From Streptomyces sp. NL15-2K (GTDB lineage: Bacteria > Actinomycetota > Actinomycetes > Streptomycetales > Streptomycetaceae), in assembly GCF_030551255.1 (NCBI RefSeq), contig NZ_CP130630.1, positions 1,426,001-1,490,000 on the forward strand: a DNA stretch of 64,000 nt, written 5' to 3'. A program made the position numbers and the translations under genes. Numbering within the stretch: the first letter of the stretch is position 1; each line of letters opens with the position of its first letter. Positions 1 through 7,562 of this stretch are shown piece after piece. The notes beneath the pieces were generated by a model. That model did no database searches and was not told the DNA's origin. It saw nothing but the letters and a program-made list of their open reading frames with translations.

Positions 1-412
1 GGAGTTTGGCGAACGCGAAGCCGGCGAGGGTGGCGAACAGCACCGTGGACAGGGCGATCACGCCGGCCACGATCAGGCTGTTGAGCATGGCTTTGCCCAG
101 AGCGGCGTCCTGCCATGCCTTGCCGAGGTTCTCCAGAAGGTGGGGTCCGGGCAGGAACGGCGGAGGCGTCTGGGTGACGCGCGTGTTGTCGGTCGACGCC
201 GCGACCATCGTCCAGTAGAGCGGGAAGAGAGAGAACACCGCCGCGAGTCCCAGCAGGATGTAGGCGACGGGACCCGCGTGGTGCTGACGTCCGGCACGCG
301 GATGCGGGAACAGTCGTCGGCGCCGTCCGGCGGACGGGTTGCCCTTGCCGGTTTTCCGCGCGGTTTCGGGGCGTGCGTCCGCTGCCTGGACCGGGATGCT
401 GTCTGTGGTCAT
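1..412 (-). CDS. Sugar ABC transporter permease, 3' end outside window
   Basis: The N-terminal ~137 residues of a MalG/UgpE-type inner-membrane permease for carbohydrate import. The start is ATG at 412, preceded by GGAG at a 6-base gap. A basic cytoplasmic leader (GRRRRLFPH) precedes a first membrane helix (about residues 48-66, ending FPLYWTMVAAS), a periplasmic loop with TPPPFLPG and the typical ENLGKAW segment, and a second helix beginning the core domain (LNSLIVAGVIALSTVLFAT). The EAA loop that contacts the ATPase lies beyond the window. Other transporter genes should lie to the left. A LacI-family remnant next to it suggests the usual sugar-operon arrangement. Family is certain; substrate cannot be told. 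Confidence 0.85.
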   Translation of the reverse strand, partial: MTTDSIPVQAADARPETARKTGKGNPSAGRRRRLFPHPRAGRQHHAGPVAYILLGLAAVFSLFPLYWTMVAASTDNTRVTQTPPPFLPGPHLLENLGKAWQDAALGKAMLNSLIVAGVIALSTVLFATLAGFAFAKL

Positions 413-423
413 GGAAATCTCCG

Positions 424-1006
424 GTCAGGCCTTGCGCGCTACGACGCGCTTGACGACTCGTTGGACGACGAACTCAGCCACGTACACTCCGACAACGCGG
501 GCGGAGCCGCGATGGCCGTCAGCCACCTGCTCGCACGAGGGCGGCGGACCGTCACCACGATCAGCGGTCCCCTCGACATGGACGTAGCGCGCAGCCGGCT
601 CCAGGGCTGGCGGGAGGCCCTCGAAAAGGCAGGCCACGAGGTCACCGATCGACTCGTGGCCTCGGCCGACTTCACCGAGGAGGGCGGCGAGGCCGCCATG
701 CGTTCACTCCTTGAACGAGTTCCCGAGCTCGACGCCGTGTTCGTCGCCTCGGACGTCATGGCGGTGGGGGCGTTGGCGGAGTTGCGCAGGCAGAAGCGGA
801 GCGTCCCCGACGACGTGGCGGTGGTCGGATTCGACGACTCCATCATCGCCCGGCACAGCAACCCGCCCCTCACCAGCGTGCGTCAGCCCGTCGAGGAGAT
901 CGGCAGCATGATCGCCCACTTCCTCCTCAAGGAGATCGACAATCCCGAGGAGCCGCGTCAGCGCGTCGTTCTTCCCACCGAACTCGTGGTACGCGAATCG
1001 TCATGA
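424..1006 (+). pseudogene. LacI-family regulator, C-terminal remnant lacking the DNA-binding domain
   Basis: About 185 residues matching the C-terminal half of a LacI/GalR repressor: SDNAGGAAMAVSHLLARG, then DAVFVASDVMAVGAL, VPDDVAVVGFDDS and LTSVRQPVEEIG, which are the classic periplasmic-binding-protein-fold landmarks of this family. The helix-turn-helix and first ~140 residues are absent: homology starts only tens of bases after the divergent permease start codon. Open frame continues upstream, but that part reads antisense to the permease and is not LacI-like. A deletion probably joined the regulator's 3' half to the permease. It cannot bind DNA in the usual way. Confidence 0.75.
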
Positions 1007-1040
1007 GTTCATGAGGGTGGCCGCTCACCTCATCCAGCCG

Positions 1041-2131
1041 TCAGTCGATTCGCTCGAAGGGTTCCTCCCCATCCTCGTCCGGCGCGACCGTGAAGACCAC
1101 CTTCTCGAACTTTCCGGTGAACGGGAATTCGCCGTCATAGCTGGGTGAGGAGGGCGACAGGGTGTCCCGGCCGACGTCGAGGCCCTGCCATCCCAGGAAG
1201 TGCGGGAGCACTCGCGGAATGGCCCCGTTGCCGACCGGCTTTCCTGACACGTACAGGTGTCCAACGCCCCGCATGTCGCCGGTCTTGATGAATTCGAAGG
1301 TCAACTCCGCCGGGCCGGTGGGGAGTTCTTCCGCCGAGGTCACCGTGTAACGGGTGCCGAGGAAGTTGTACTCGTAGACCAGCCGGTTGTCCTTGACGTA
1401 CAGGACGTATCCGCTGCTGATGTTGCCCAGGGACACCAGGACACCCTCGTCCGACGTGGCGGCCCGGTCGACGAACGCGGTGATGCGGTGCCCGCGGTTC
1501 ATCACCGGTGGCACCGCGGCGCCGGGCAGATGGGCCATGCCGGGGTAGTAGGTGAAGGTGGTGCGCTTGCGTGGAGAGCCGGGACGCGGAATTTTCGCCC
1601 GGTAGGCGAATCCCTGGTCGTCCAGCGGCAGCACATCGTATTTTCCTGCTTCCACCCAGAAGCGGGAGATCATCTTCTGCAGTTGCTCGGGCCGCGCCTT
1701 CGCCAGGTCGTTGCATTCCGAGAAGTCGGTGTCGTGGTGATAGAGCTCCCACTGGTCCGCGTCGAAGGACGTTCCGCGTTGGTGGTAGGTGACGGCCTTC
1801 CAGCCGTCGTGCCAGATCGCGCGGTGCCCGAACATCTCGAAGTACTGGGCTTCCTTGCGCGTCGGCGCGGTCGGCGAGTCGAAGGTGTAGGCCATGCTGA
1901 CACCGTGGATCGGCAGTTGCGGAATGCCGTTGTAGACCTCGGGAGCCCGCAGACCGAGCAGTTCGAAAAGGGTCGGGACTATGTCGGTGACATGGTGGAA
2001 CTGCTGCCTGATCTCGCCGGTGCGCGGCAGACCCCGGGGCCAGTTCACGATGAGCGGGCAGCGGACGCCGCCTTCGTGGGTGTTCTGCTTGTAGCGCTTG
2101 AACGGCGTGTTGCCGGCCTGCGCCCAGCCTC
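1041..2131 (-). pseudogene. Arylsulfatase, C-terminal remnant
   Basis: C-terminal ~360 residues of a sulfatase of the large arylsulfatase A type. Visible are NTPFKRYKQNTHEGGVRCPLI, PTLFELLGL, DGWKAVTYHQRG, and LYHHDTDFSECNDLA, followed by a beta-rich C-terminal domain. The N-terminal catalytic half with the Cys/Ser-x-Pro-x-Arg formylglycine motif is missing. Sulfatase similarity stops near 2131, and an in-frame TGA lies just upstream, so the gene is truncated by a rearrangement. An internal ATG at 2048 gives an open frame that automatic annotation would call a protein, but it cannot be catalytically active. Confidence 0.8.
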
Positions 2132-2334
2132 AGGGGTAGTTGGCATGAGCATGTCCGACTCTCTGAAACGCGGTGCCTGTTTCCGCAGCTTAGACGTCCG
2201 AAGCCGGCGGTTCTGCGCACCTTCCATGAGCCGGTGCCGCGCACCGGGACGGCCGAGACGGGAAAGGGGCTCTCACGGGACATCGAGGCCACGTTTCGCG
2301 ACCACCACGCCTTCGACGTGATCACCAGCATGCC

Positions 2335-2382
2335 GGCGCGACGTAGTGGTGGGCACCGTTGCGCCCACCACTACGTCGCGCC
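2335..2382. terminator. Perfect 20-bp stem, 8-nt loop hairpin
   Basis: The arms at 2335-2354 and 2363-2382 are exact reverse complements (GGCGCGACGTAGTGGTGGGC) around the loop ACCGTTGC. It lies 16 bp after the stop of the leftward alpha/beta hydrolase, at the end of the salicylate operon. There is no T-run, as is common for actinobacterial terminators. The stem could also stop transcription arriving from the left. Confidence 0.75.
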
Positions 2383-2397
2383 CTCACCCGGGGCCGC

Positions 2398-3129
2398 CTA
2401 CGGAGTGGCGCAGGCCCGGATGAAAGCGTCGGCCAGTTCGGCGGGGCGGGTGAAGAGGGCCTCGTGGCTGCCGGGAGTCTTGATCATCAGCGGGTTCTTC
2501 AGGCGCTGGGGGAAACGCTCGGCCCAGTGCCACTCGCCGGGGAGGGAGAGGTCCTCCTCGGACAGGACGTACGCGGTCGGGATGTCCAGCGCGTAGAACG
2601 CGCTCGTGTCCGGCTTCTCCGTGAACGTGCCGAGCGGCTGCGGCACGAGCAGGGAGTGGACGATCCGCTGGGTCTCCTCGTCGGCGTCCTGCATGAACGC
2701 CTGCTGGAACACCTCGAACGGGAAGGTCACCGCGTTGTTGCCGGAAGCAGCCGCCACGGCGCGGAACATCTCGCCGTAGTGCGGCGGGCACGCGTCGATC
2801 AGCGACTCGCCGTCGCTCGGCACGAACGCGCTCCAGAAAACCAGCCGACGCAGCCGAGAGGCCAGCCGGGGTGCCGCGCCCACCAGCACGTAGCCGCCCC
2901 AGCTGTGGCCGACCAGCGTGATGTCGGTCAGACCGGCGCGTTCGACGTACTCCACGAGACTGTTCACACAGTCGGTCAGGGTCACGTCGCGCGGATCGTC
3001 GTCGGCGCCCAGTCCGGCCAGCGTGGGGGTGTACACCTCGTGCCCGGCGGCCCGCAGCTCGTTCGCGACGGAGCGCCAGGCCCATCCTCCGTGGCAAGCC
3101 CCGGTCACCAGGACGAAGGTCTCGCTCAT
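2398..3129 (-). CDS. Alpha/beta hydrolase of the plant methylesterase/hydroxynitrile-lyase-like type
   Basis: A 243-residue cytosolic serine hydrolase. The start is ATG at 3129 with AGGAG seven bases upstream; the longer frame to 3180 has no ribosome site. The N-terminus FVLVTGACHGGWAW resembles the FVLVHGACHG signature of the SABP2 methyl-salicylate esterase group. The nucleophile elbow is GHSWGG (about residue 82), and the distal catalytic His is probably in PGSHEALFTRP. It is the last gene after the salicylate-degradation genes, separated by 55 bp that hold a direct repeat. Inference: it may release salicylate from an ester or act on a CoA or lactone intermediate. Substrate unproven. Confidence 0.85.
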   Translation of the reverse strand: MSETFVLVTGACHGGWAWRSVANELRAAGHEVYTPTLAGLGADDDPRDVTLTDCVNSLVEYVERAGLTDITLVGHSWGGYVLVGAAPRLASRLRRLVFWSAFVPSDGESLIDACPPHYGEMFRAVAAASGNNAVTFPFEVFQQAFMQDADEETQRIVHSLLVPQPLGTFTEKPDTSAFYALDIPTAYVLSEEDLSLPGEWHWAERFPQRLKNPLMIKTPGSHEALFTRPAELADAFIRACATP

Positions 3130-3140
3130 GCCGATCTCCT

Positions 3141-3180
3141 TTGATCGTTGACAACCACACGATTGATCGTTGACAACCAC
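3141..3180. promoter_or_regulatory. 18-bp direct repeat, possible operator
   Basis: TTGATCGTTGACAACCAC occurs exactly at 3141-3158 and again at 3163-3180, centre to centre 22 bp (about two helical turns). It fills the gap between the maleylpyruvate isomerase stop and the hydrolase ribosome site. This is consistent with a dimeric regulator or a secondary promoter for the hydrolase. It could be only a local duplication. Confidence 0.5.
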
Positions 3181-3184
3181 TCGG

Positions 3185-3877
3185 TCATATCCAGCGAGGG
3201 AGCTTCGGCAACTCGCCGCGCAGTTCTTCGGTGCCGCCCCGGCCGGTGAGCCAGGCGGCCAGGGCGTACGGCGGTCCGGTGACCGTCCGGCCGGGAGACG
3301 GTGTGCCGAGTACGACGGTGCCGTGGCCCTGAGCCGTCAACTCTGCGCCGGTGCCCGGCTCGACACGCGCCGCCATCCACCCGGCCACATCGCGCACAAG
3401 GGCCCAGGCGAAGTCGGGCGGCAGGATGTCCATGCCGACGCCGACGTCCAGGTCGACCAGGTGGATCCACACCTCACGGGCCCGGAGCCACGGCACCTGA
3501 GACGCCGGAATGTCGCGGCCCTGTCCGCTGACGACCATGGCCGACCAGGCACCGGCCGACAGCGCCTCCGCGGCTTTCCGGAACCGGGCGGCGGATTCCC
3601 GCACGTCCGTCTGCTGCTCGGCGAGGGGCCGCCCGGCGCCCGCCGCGATGTCCGTGGCGCGCTCGTCCGGCGAGGCGTACATGGGGGTCGGAACGCCCGT
3701 CCGGGCCCAGGTCAGCAGGTTGACCAGGGCGTCGGCGTTGCGGGCGAGGTGGGTGAGGAGGTGGCCGCGGGTCCAGCCGGGCAGGGCGGACGCCTCGGTC
3801 ACCGCCTCCTCCGGCAGCGCGTCGACCGCTTCCTGCAGTCGGCGCTGCCCGTCCTCCACCCAGTCGAGGACCTTCAC
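3185..3877 (-). CDS. Maleylpyruvate isomerase, mycothiol-dependent (DinB-like/TIGR03086-type)
   Basis: A 230-residue protein of the actinobacterial mycothiol-dependent maleylpyruvate isomerase family. Landmarks are the DinB-like helical start LDWVEDGQRRL, LPGWTRGHLLTHLARNADAL (metal-binding His), and REVWIHLVDLDVGVG, followed by the SCP2-like C-terminal lobe. It converts maleylpyruvate, the gentisate ring-cleavage product, to fumarylpyruvate. The start is the GTG at 3877, which overlaps the TGA of the upstream hydrolase gene (GTGA), implying translational coupling. The function fits the preceding dioxygenase and hydrolase genes. Confidence 0.88.
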   Translation of the reverse strand: MKVLDWVEDGQRRLQEAVDALPEEAVTEASALPGWTRGHLLTHLARNADALVNLLTWARTGVPTPMYASPDERATDIAAGAGRPLAEQQTDVRESAARFRKAAEALSAGAWSAMVVSGQGRDIPASQVPWLRAREVWIHLVDLDVGVGMDILPPDFAWALVRDVAGWMAARVEPGTGAELTAQGHGTVVLGTPSPGRTVTGPPYALAAWLTGRGGTEELRGELPKLPRWI

Positions 3878-4707
3878 GCCTTGTCCTCGACGATCGTATT
3901 GACGCACTCCCCGACGCCCTCGACCACGGTCCGTACCACCTGGCCGGGCTTCAGGAACACCTTCGGGTCACGGGCCGCGCCGACTCCGCCCGGCGTACCG
4001 GTGAGGATCAGGTCGCCCGGCTCCAGGGTCGTGAACGTGCTGAGGTAGGCGGCGATGTGGGCCGGGGTGAAGAGCAGGTCGGACGTGCGCGAGCGCTGCA
4101 TGACCTCGCCGTCCACCTCGAGGCGGATCTCCAGGTCGGCCGCGTCGTCGATCTCGTCGCCGGTGACCAGCCAGGGTCCGGCCGGGGTGCTGGCCTCCCA
4201 CGCCTTGCCCTGCAGCCACTGCGGGCTGCGCCACTGCCAGTCGCGCATGGAGATGTCGTTGACGACGGTGTAGCCGGCGATCGCGGCCGCCGCCTCCTCC
4301 TCGGTGGCCCGGCGGCGCAGCCGGGAGCCGATGACGAACCCCAGTTCGGCCTCCCAGTCCAACTGCTCGGTCTCGCCCGGGTGGACGATGTCGTCGCGCG
4401 CGCCGAGCAGGACGTTGGCGAACTTGCCGAACAAGGCGGGATACGACGGCATCTCGCGGCCCATCTCCGCGATGTGGGTGCGGTAGTTGTGGCCCACGCA
4501 GAAGATCTTGGCCGGGGTCGTGACGACCGGGGCGAGGTCGAGCGTGGCCGCGTCGTGCGCCGGGCCGTCGGCGGCGGCCGCGTCCGTACGCCAGTCGGGG
4601 CGGCGCAGCAGGGCGGCGACGTCGGGGGCTCCGACCTCCACGGCCCGGTCGCCGTCGAGGCGGACGGCCGCCGTGCTGTCGGCGGTGCGGATGGTGGCGA
4701 GCTTCAT
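3874..4707 (-). CDS. Fumarylpyruvate hydrolase (fumarylacetoacetate hydrolase family)
   Basis: A 277-residue FAH-fold enzyme. Metal-site motifs are visible: FCVGHNYRTHIAEMG, the acidic pair in DWEAELGFVIG, and VVNDISMRDWQ. The C-terminus has the conserved LEPGDLILTGTPGGVG. In this operon it should hydrolyse fumarylpyruvate to fumarate and pyruvate, the last gentisate-pathway step. The ATG overlaps the dioxygenase stop as ATGA, and its own stop overlaps the isomerase start. Other FAH-family hydrolases share these motifs, so the substrate is assigned from context. Confidence 0.9.
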   Translation of the reverse strand: MKLATIRTADSTAAVRLDGDRAVEVGAPDVAALLRRPDWRTDAAAADGPAHDAATLDLAPVVTTPAKIFCVGHNYRTHIAEMGREMPSYPALFGKFANVLLGARDDIVHPGETEQLDWEAELGFVIGSRLRRRATEEEAAAAIAGYTVVNDISMRDWQWRSPQWLQGKAWEASTPAGPWLVTGDEIDDAADLEIRLEVDGEVMQRSRTSDLLFTPAHIAAYLSTFTTLEPGDLILTGTPGGVGAARDPKVFLKPGQVVRTVVEGVGECVNTIVEDKA

Positions 4708-5888
4708 GAGGCCTTGCTCCCGGTCGTCTCGGTTCGGGCGAGGTTGAGCGCCTCGTAGAGGGGCGCGTCACTGAAGGTGAAAAGGTCGAGCTGTGTGTGC
4801 GCGGTGATGGTCAGGGCGCACCAGGAGGGGACGGCGATCAGGTCGCCGTCGGACACCTCGATCACGCGGTCGTCGAGGGTGACGGTGCCGCTGCCGCGGA
4901 ACACCTGCCAGACGGAGGAGCCGACGGTGCGGCGGGTGGCGGTGCCGGCGCCCGGGCGCAGGCGGTGCATCTCGGTGCGCAGGCTGGCCAGGGCGTCGCG
5001 GCCGGTGGCGGGGTTGGTGAAGCGGATGCCGGCGTGGCCGGGCTCGATGACACCGGGGTGTCCCTCGTCCTCCAGCTCCAGCTGGGCGGTGAGGGCGTCG
5101 TCGGTGTCGGCCCAACGGTAGGCCATCAGTGGGGAGTCGGTGCTGTCCTCGGCTGCGATCGGGCGCAGCCCGGGGTGGCCCCAGAGCCGCTCGTTGCGCG
5201 ACCGCGACGGCGTCGACCGGTCGGAGACCCCGTTCTCGCCGAACTCGAAGAACCCGGCGTCCAGGCGGTGCACGAGCGGGATGTCGAGGCCGTCCAGCCA
5301 CACCATCGGCTCGTCGCCGACGTGGTGGTGGCCGTGCCAGTGCATCGACGGGGTGAGCAGCAGGTCTCCGGGGCGCATCTCGACCGCGTCGCCGTTGACG
5401 ACCGTCCACACGCCCTCGCCCTCCAGGATGAACCGGAAGGCCCCCTGCGAGTGCCGGTGCGCGGGCGCGACCTCGCGCGGGCCGAGGTACTGGATCGCCG
5501 CCCACAGGTTGGGAGTGGCGTACGGCCGTCCGGGCAGGCCGGGATTGGCGAGCGCGATCGCCCGGCGCTCACCGCCGCGCCCCACCGGCACCAGGTCACC
5601 GGAGCGGCGCGCGAGCGGCAGCAGCGTGTCCCACTGCCAGACGTGCGGGACGGCTTCCGGCTGCGGGGTGAGCGGCATCAGATTGCCGATCTCGGTCCAC
5701 AGGGGGATGAGGCCGGACGCCGCGAAGTCGTCGTACAGCTTGCGGAGTTCGGGGTCCTTCTCGTCCGGGGCTATGACGGTCGTGTCCGGGGCTACGGTCG
5801 TGTCCGGGGCTATGACGGTCGTGTCCGGGGCCATGACGGTCGCGTCCGGGGCCATGACCGCCGTGGTGCCGTCGGTGTCACTGGTCAT
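4704..5888 (-). CDS. sdgD: Gentisate 1,2-dioxygenase (bicupin)
   Basis: A 394-residue iron-dependent ring-cleaving dioxygenase that opens gentisate to maleylpyruvate. The first cupin carries the Fe ligands in AHRHSQGAFRFI (H144, H146) and the HWHGHHH cluster (about 183-189). A second cupin spans about 300-380 (WQVFRGSGTVTLDD). The ATG at 5888 is preferred over one at 5906 because AAGGA lies seven bases upstream. It overlaps the end of the ligase gene by 11 bp. The first ~42 residues are a low-complexity tail of APDTTVI-like repeats, unusual for this enzyme and absent from the catalytic fold. The symbol follows the Streptomyces WA46 salicylate cluster. Confidence 0.9.
   Translation of the reverse strand: MTSDTDGTTAVMAPDATVMAPDTTVIAPDTTVAPDTTVIAPDEKDPELRKLYDDFAASGLIPLWTEIGNLMPLTPQPEAVPHVWQWDTLLPLARRSGDLVPVGRGGERRAIALANPGLPGRPYATPNLWAAIQYLGPREVAPAHRHSQGAFRFILEGEGVWTVVNGDAVEMRPGDLLLTPSMHWHGHHHVGDEPMVWLDGLDIPLVHRLDAGFFEFGENGVSDRSTPSRSRNERLWGHPGLRPIAAEDSTDSPLMAYRWADTDDALTAQLELEDEGHPGVIEPGHAGIRFTNPATGRDALASLRTEMHRLRPGAGTATRRTVGSSVWQVFRGSGTVTLDDRVIEVSDGDLIAVPSWCALTITAHTQLDLFTFSDAPLYEALNLARTETTGSKAS
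5763..5864. repeat. Tandem 21/18-bp repeat inside the dioxygenase 5' end
   Basis: Five successive units beginning GTCCGGGGCTATGACGGTC; four are 21 bp and one is 18 bp, so the reading frame is kept. They encode the repeated APD-(T/A)TV(I/M) tail at the N-terminus of gentisate dioxygenase. The arrangement suggests replication slippage, so copy number may differ between strains. Confidence 0.9.
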
Positions 5889-7551
5889 CGTGGGTTCCTT
5901 CGGCATCGAGGCGGCGCGCGATGTCGGCGCGCAGGGCTTTCTTGTCGATCTTTCCGACCTTGGTGGCGGTGAGTTCGGGGACGGTCACCAGCCGGTCCGG
6001 GAACTTGAAGCGGGCGATACCCGCACGCTCCATGACCCGGTGGACGTCGTCGAGGGTCACCGTGTGCCCCGGTTCCGGTACGACGTAGAGGCACACGCGC
6101 TCGCCGAGCTGGGCGTCGGGCATCGCCACGGCGGCGGCACGTGCGACGCCCGGGGTCTGGTAGGCGAAGTTCTCGATCTCCTCGGCGGAGATGTTCTCCC
6201 CGCCCCGGATGATCATGTCCTTGTCGCGTCCCTCGACGAGGAGGTTGCCGTCGGGCCGCAGCCGCACGATGTCACCGGTGCGGTACCAGCCGTCCTCGGT
6301 GAACGCGCGGGCGTTCTGCTCCTCGGCCCGGTAGTAGCCGCGCGGGGTGTACGGGCCCCGGGTGAGCAGCACGCCCGGGGTCCCCTCCGGGACGGGGTCG
6401 CCCAGTTCGTCCACGACGAGCAGCTCGTCGTCCGCGCACATGGGGCGCCCCTGCGTCGTACAGATGACGTCCTCGGGATCGTCCGGACGGGTGTAGTTGA
6501 GCAGCCCCTCGGCCATGCCGAACACCTGCTGGAGCGTGCAGCCCAGTTCGGGGCGCACCCTGCGGGCGACCTGGTCGGCGAGCCGGGAGCCGCCGACCTG
6601 GAGGACGCGCAGCGAGCTCAGGTCGGTCCCGGGGTGCTCGCGGTGGTGGTCCAGCCAGCGCTGGGCGATGGCGGGGACGAGGGCGCTCGCGGTGACGCCC
6701 TCGCGCTCGATCAGCGCGAACGCCTTCTCCGGGTTGGGGGAGCCGAGGACCACGCGGCCGCCGCCCAGCAGCGTGCCGAGCAGGCCCGGGCAGGCGAGGG
6801 GGAAGTTGTGCCCGAGAGGCAGCGCGGCGAAGTACACCGTGTCCGCGCCGAATGCGCAGACCTCGGCGCTGCGGCGGGCGTTGTAGAGGTAGTCGTCGTG
6901 GGTACGGGCGATGAGCTTGGGCAGTCCGGTGGTGCCGCCGGAGAGCAGGAAGACGGCGATCGAGCGGCTGTCGGGGCGGTATGCGTCGACAGCGGCCCGC
7001 GATCCCGTCCCGTCGGGTTCCCCGCACAACTCCCGCAGGTCCACGGCGTCGTCGCCGACCTTGTCACCAAGGACCAGGATGTGCTGGAGAGTCGGCGAGT
7101 CCTCGGCGACCTCGAACGCCATCGCCCGGTGGTCGTGGTCCTTGAGGAAGTCCGGCACCGCGATGGCCACGGCCTCGCTGTGCTCGACGAGGTAGCCGAT
7201 CTCGTGTCTGCGATGCCCGGGCAGGGCCATCACCGGGATGACGCCGAGGCGCAGACAGGCGTACGTGAGGATCACGAACTCGGCCGTGTTGGGCAGCTGC
7301 GTCACGAGCCGGTCGTCGGGGCGGAGCCCGAGTGCGGCCAGGCGCAGGGCGGCGGCGTCCGCGCGCTCGGCGAGGTGGCGGTACGTCAGCCGCAGATCGC
7401 CGTCGACGAGTGCGACCGCGTCGGGGGTGGCGTCGGCGGCGGCGTGGAGCCGGTCGCCGATGGCGTGGCCTTCCCAGTAGCCCTTCGCGGTGTAGCGCTC
7501 GGCGTACTCCGCGGGCCAGGGGACAGCGCCGTTGCTGCTCGGCCTTGGCAT
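5878..7551 (-). CDS. sdgA: Salicylate-CoA/AMP ligase (2,3-dihydroxybenzoate-AMP-ligase-like)
   Basis: A 557-residue adenylate-forming enzyme. The P-loop LSGGTTGLPKLIARTH (about 195-210), VFGMAEGLLNYTR, YRTGDIVRL and the C-terminal KVGKIDKKALR lysine motif are all present. It resembles DhbE/EntE aryl-AMP ligases, including the MALPGHRRHEI segment. In Streptomyces WA46 the comparable SdgA behaves as a salicylyl-CoA ligase despite this similarity. The ATG at 7551 has GAGGAG seven bases upstream. It follows the NDP-forming-type ligase by 11 bp. It probably makes salicylyl-CoA, the hydroxylase substrate. Confidence 0.88.
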   Translation of the reverse strand: MPRPSSNGAVPWPAEYAERYTAKGYWEGHAIGDRLHAAADATPDAVALVDGDLRLTYRHLAERADAAALRLAALGLRPDDRLVTQLPNTAEFVILTYACLRLGVIPVMALPGHRRHEIGYLVEHSEAVAIAVPDFLKDHDHRAMAFEVAEDSPTLQHILVLGDKVGDDAVDLRELCGEPDGTGSRAAVDAYRPDSRSIAVFLLSGGTTGLPKLIARTHDDYLYNARRSAEVCAFGADTVYFAALPLGHNFPLACPGLLGTLLGGGRVVLGSPNPEKAFALIEREGVTASALVPAIAQRWLDHHREHPGTDLSSLRVLQVGGSRLADQVARRVRPELGCTLQQVFGMAEGLLNYTRPDDPEDVICTTQGRPMCADDELLVVDELGDPVPEGTPGVLLTRGPYTPRGYYRAEEQNARAFTEDGWYRTGDIVRLRPDGNLLVEGRDKDMIIRGGENISAEEIENFAYQTPGVARAAAVAMPDAQLGERVCLYVVPEPGHTVTLDDVHRVMERAGIARFKFPDRLVTVPELTATKVGKIDKKALRADIARRLDAEGTHDDQ

Positions 7552-7562
7552 GGTCGTTCTCC

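Noticed and set aside
140..1006. A 288-residue rightward open frame ending in LacI sequence
   Set aside because: Only the part after ~424 is LacI-like; the first half is antisense to the sugar permease and has no ribosome site, so a full protein is not supported.
5763..5864. CRISPR array
   Set aside because: Units are contiguous without spacers and translate in frame as part of the dioxygenase; no cas genes are present.
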